Assembly: GCA_947170435.1 (NCBI GenBank)
Contig: CAMVTO010000011.1
Span: 17,015-81,014, forward strand
DNA: 64,000 bases
Source of the DNA: an uncultured Clostridia bacterium
Lineage (GTDB): Bacteria > Bacillota > Clostridia > Oscillospirales > Oscillospiraceae
Reading direction: 5' to 3'
The notes beneath the pieces are model-generated. The model did not search any database and was not told the DNA's origin. It saw only the letters and a list, made by a program, of their open reading frames with translations. Shown piece by piece: positions 63,964 through 64,000 of the stretch. Position 1 is the first letter of the stretch; each line of letters begins with the position of its first letter. A program made the position numbers and the translations under genes.

Positions 63964-63994
63964 GTCGACAGCACACAGGAAAGGAAATGAAACC

Positions 63995-64000
63995 ATGAAA
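63995..64000 (+). CDS. Start of a CIRCE-controlled gene, cut by the window end
   Basis: Only ATG AAA is visible, after AGGAAAGGAAATGAAACC. The CIRCE site and promoter upstream point to groES (groESL operon) or hrcA/dnaK; the two visible codons cannot decide. Confidence 0.5.

Overview
The window reads as chromosome of an anaerobic, spore-forming, S-layered Clostridia bacterium with a fairly high GC content, probably of the Oscillospiraceae (Oscillibacter/Flavonifractor-like); the family is an inference. The signs are SpoIIP and a LysM-GH18 cortex-lytic-type enzyme (sporulation), two large SLH-domain surface proteins, [FeFe]-hydrogenase maturases HydE/F/G, ECF-type vitamin transporters, and gut-type sugar clusters (sialic acid, alpha-galactosides). 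Most intergenic spaces carry clear sigma-A promoters with 17-bp spacers and strong intrinsic terminators, so transcription units can be drawn with some confidence.

Layout. 1-1.6 kb: right end of an integrative element (excisionase-like gene and an apparently deleted tyrosine integrase) abutting tRNA-Ser(CGA). 1.6-2.4 kb: tRNA-Ser on the minus strand, then a plus-strand run Gly-Arg-His-Gln-Lys. 2.4-9.2 kb: housekeeping and redox genes (ArsC-like protein, zinc-ribbon membrane protein, a thioredoxin-reductase-like flavoprotein with trxA, htpG, spoIIP, guanine deaminase). 9.3-17.7 kb: one 2,800-residue surface protein with about 24 BIG2 Ig-like repeats and three C-terminal SLH domains. 17.8-28.6 kb: sialic acid/amino sugar island: NanA, AGE epimerase, ROK-like kinase, NagA, NagB, a CUT1-type ABC importer without ATPase, YhcH, YesL-like protein and an SGNH esterase. 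NanA releases ManNAc, AGE converts it to GlcNAc, the kinase phosphorylates it, and NagA and NagB deliver fructose-6-P. 28.7-38.9 kb: alpha-galactoside island around a LacI regulator: GH36, GH13, an esterase, a second ATPase-less ABC importer, a YesL-like protein and an ECF S component.

38.9-41.2 kb: a LytS-type histidine kinase with an unusual XRE-receiver regulator. 41.3-45.3 kb: hydE-hydG-hydF behind a TM1266-type regulator; no hydrogenase is in the window. 45.5-47.3 kb: split transketolase. 47.5-50 kb: an S-layer-like SLH protein with a long structured leader. 50.4-51.6 kb: HIT protein and ThiT under a TPP riboswitch. 51.6-55.1 kb: an MBL lipoprotein / DUF4956 membrane protein / carbohydrate-binding beta-helix protein cluster. 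The two promoter regions share a conserved element and the last protein ends in perfect 11-residue tandem repeats; this is the best candidate for an undescribed system. 55.3-57.9 kb: L-cysteine desulfidase-family enzyme and a DAACS symporter. 57.9-61 kb: PfkB kinase, lysS, greA. 61.1-63.2 kb: ZIP transporter and LysM-GH18. 63.3-64 kb: hsp20, a perfect CIRCE operator and the first codons of a heat-shock gene cut off by the window end.

Only two gene-free stretches exceed 300 bases, 35191-35498 (divergent promoters and operators) and 50029-50388 (S-layer leader and divergent promoters); both are annotated below.
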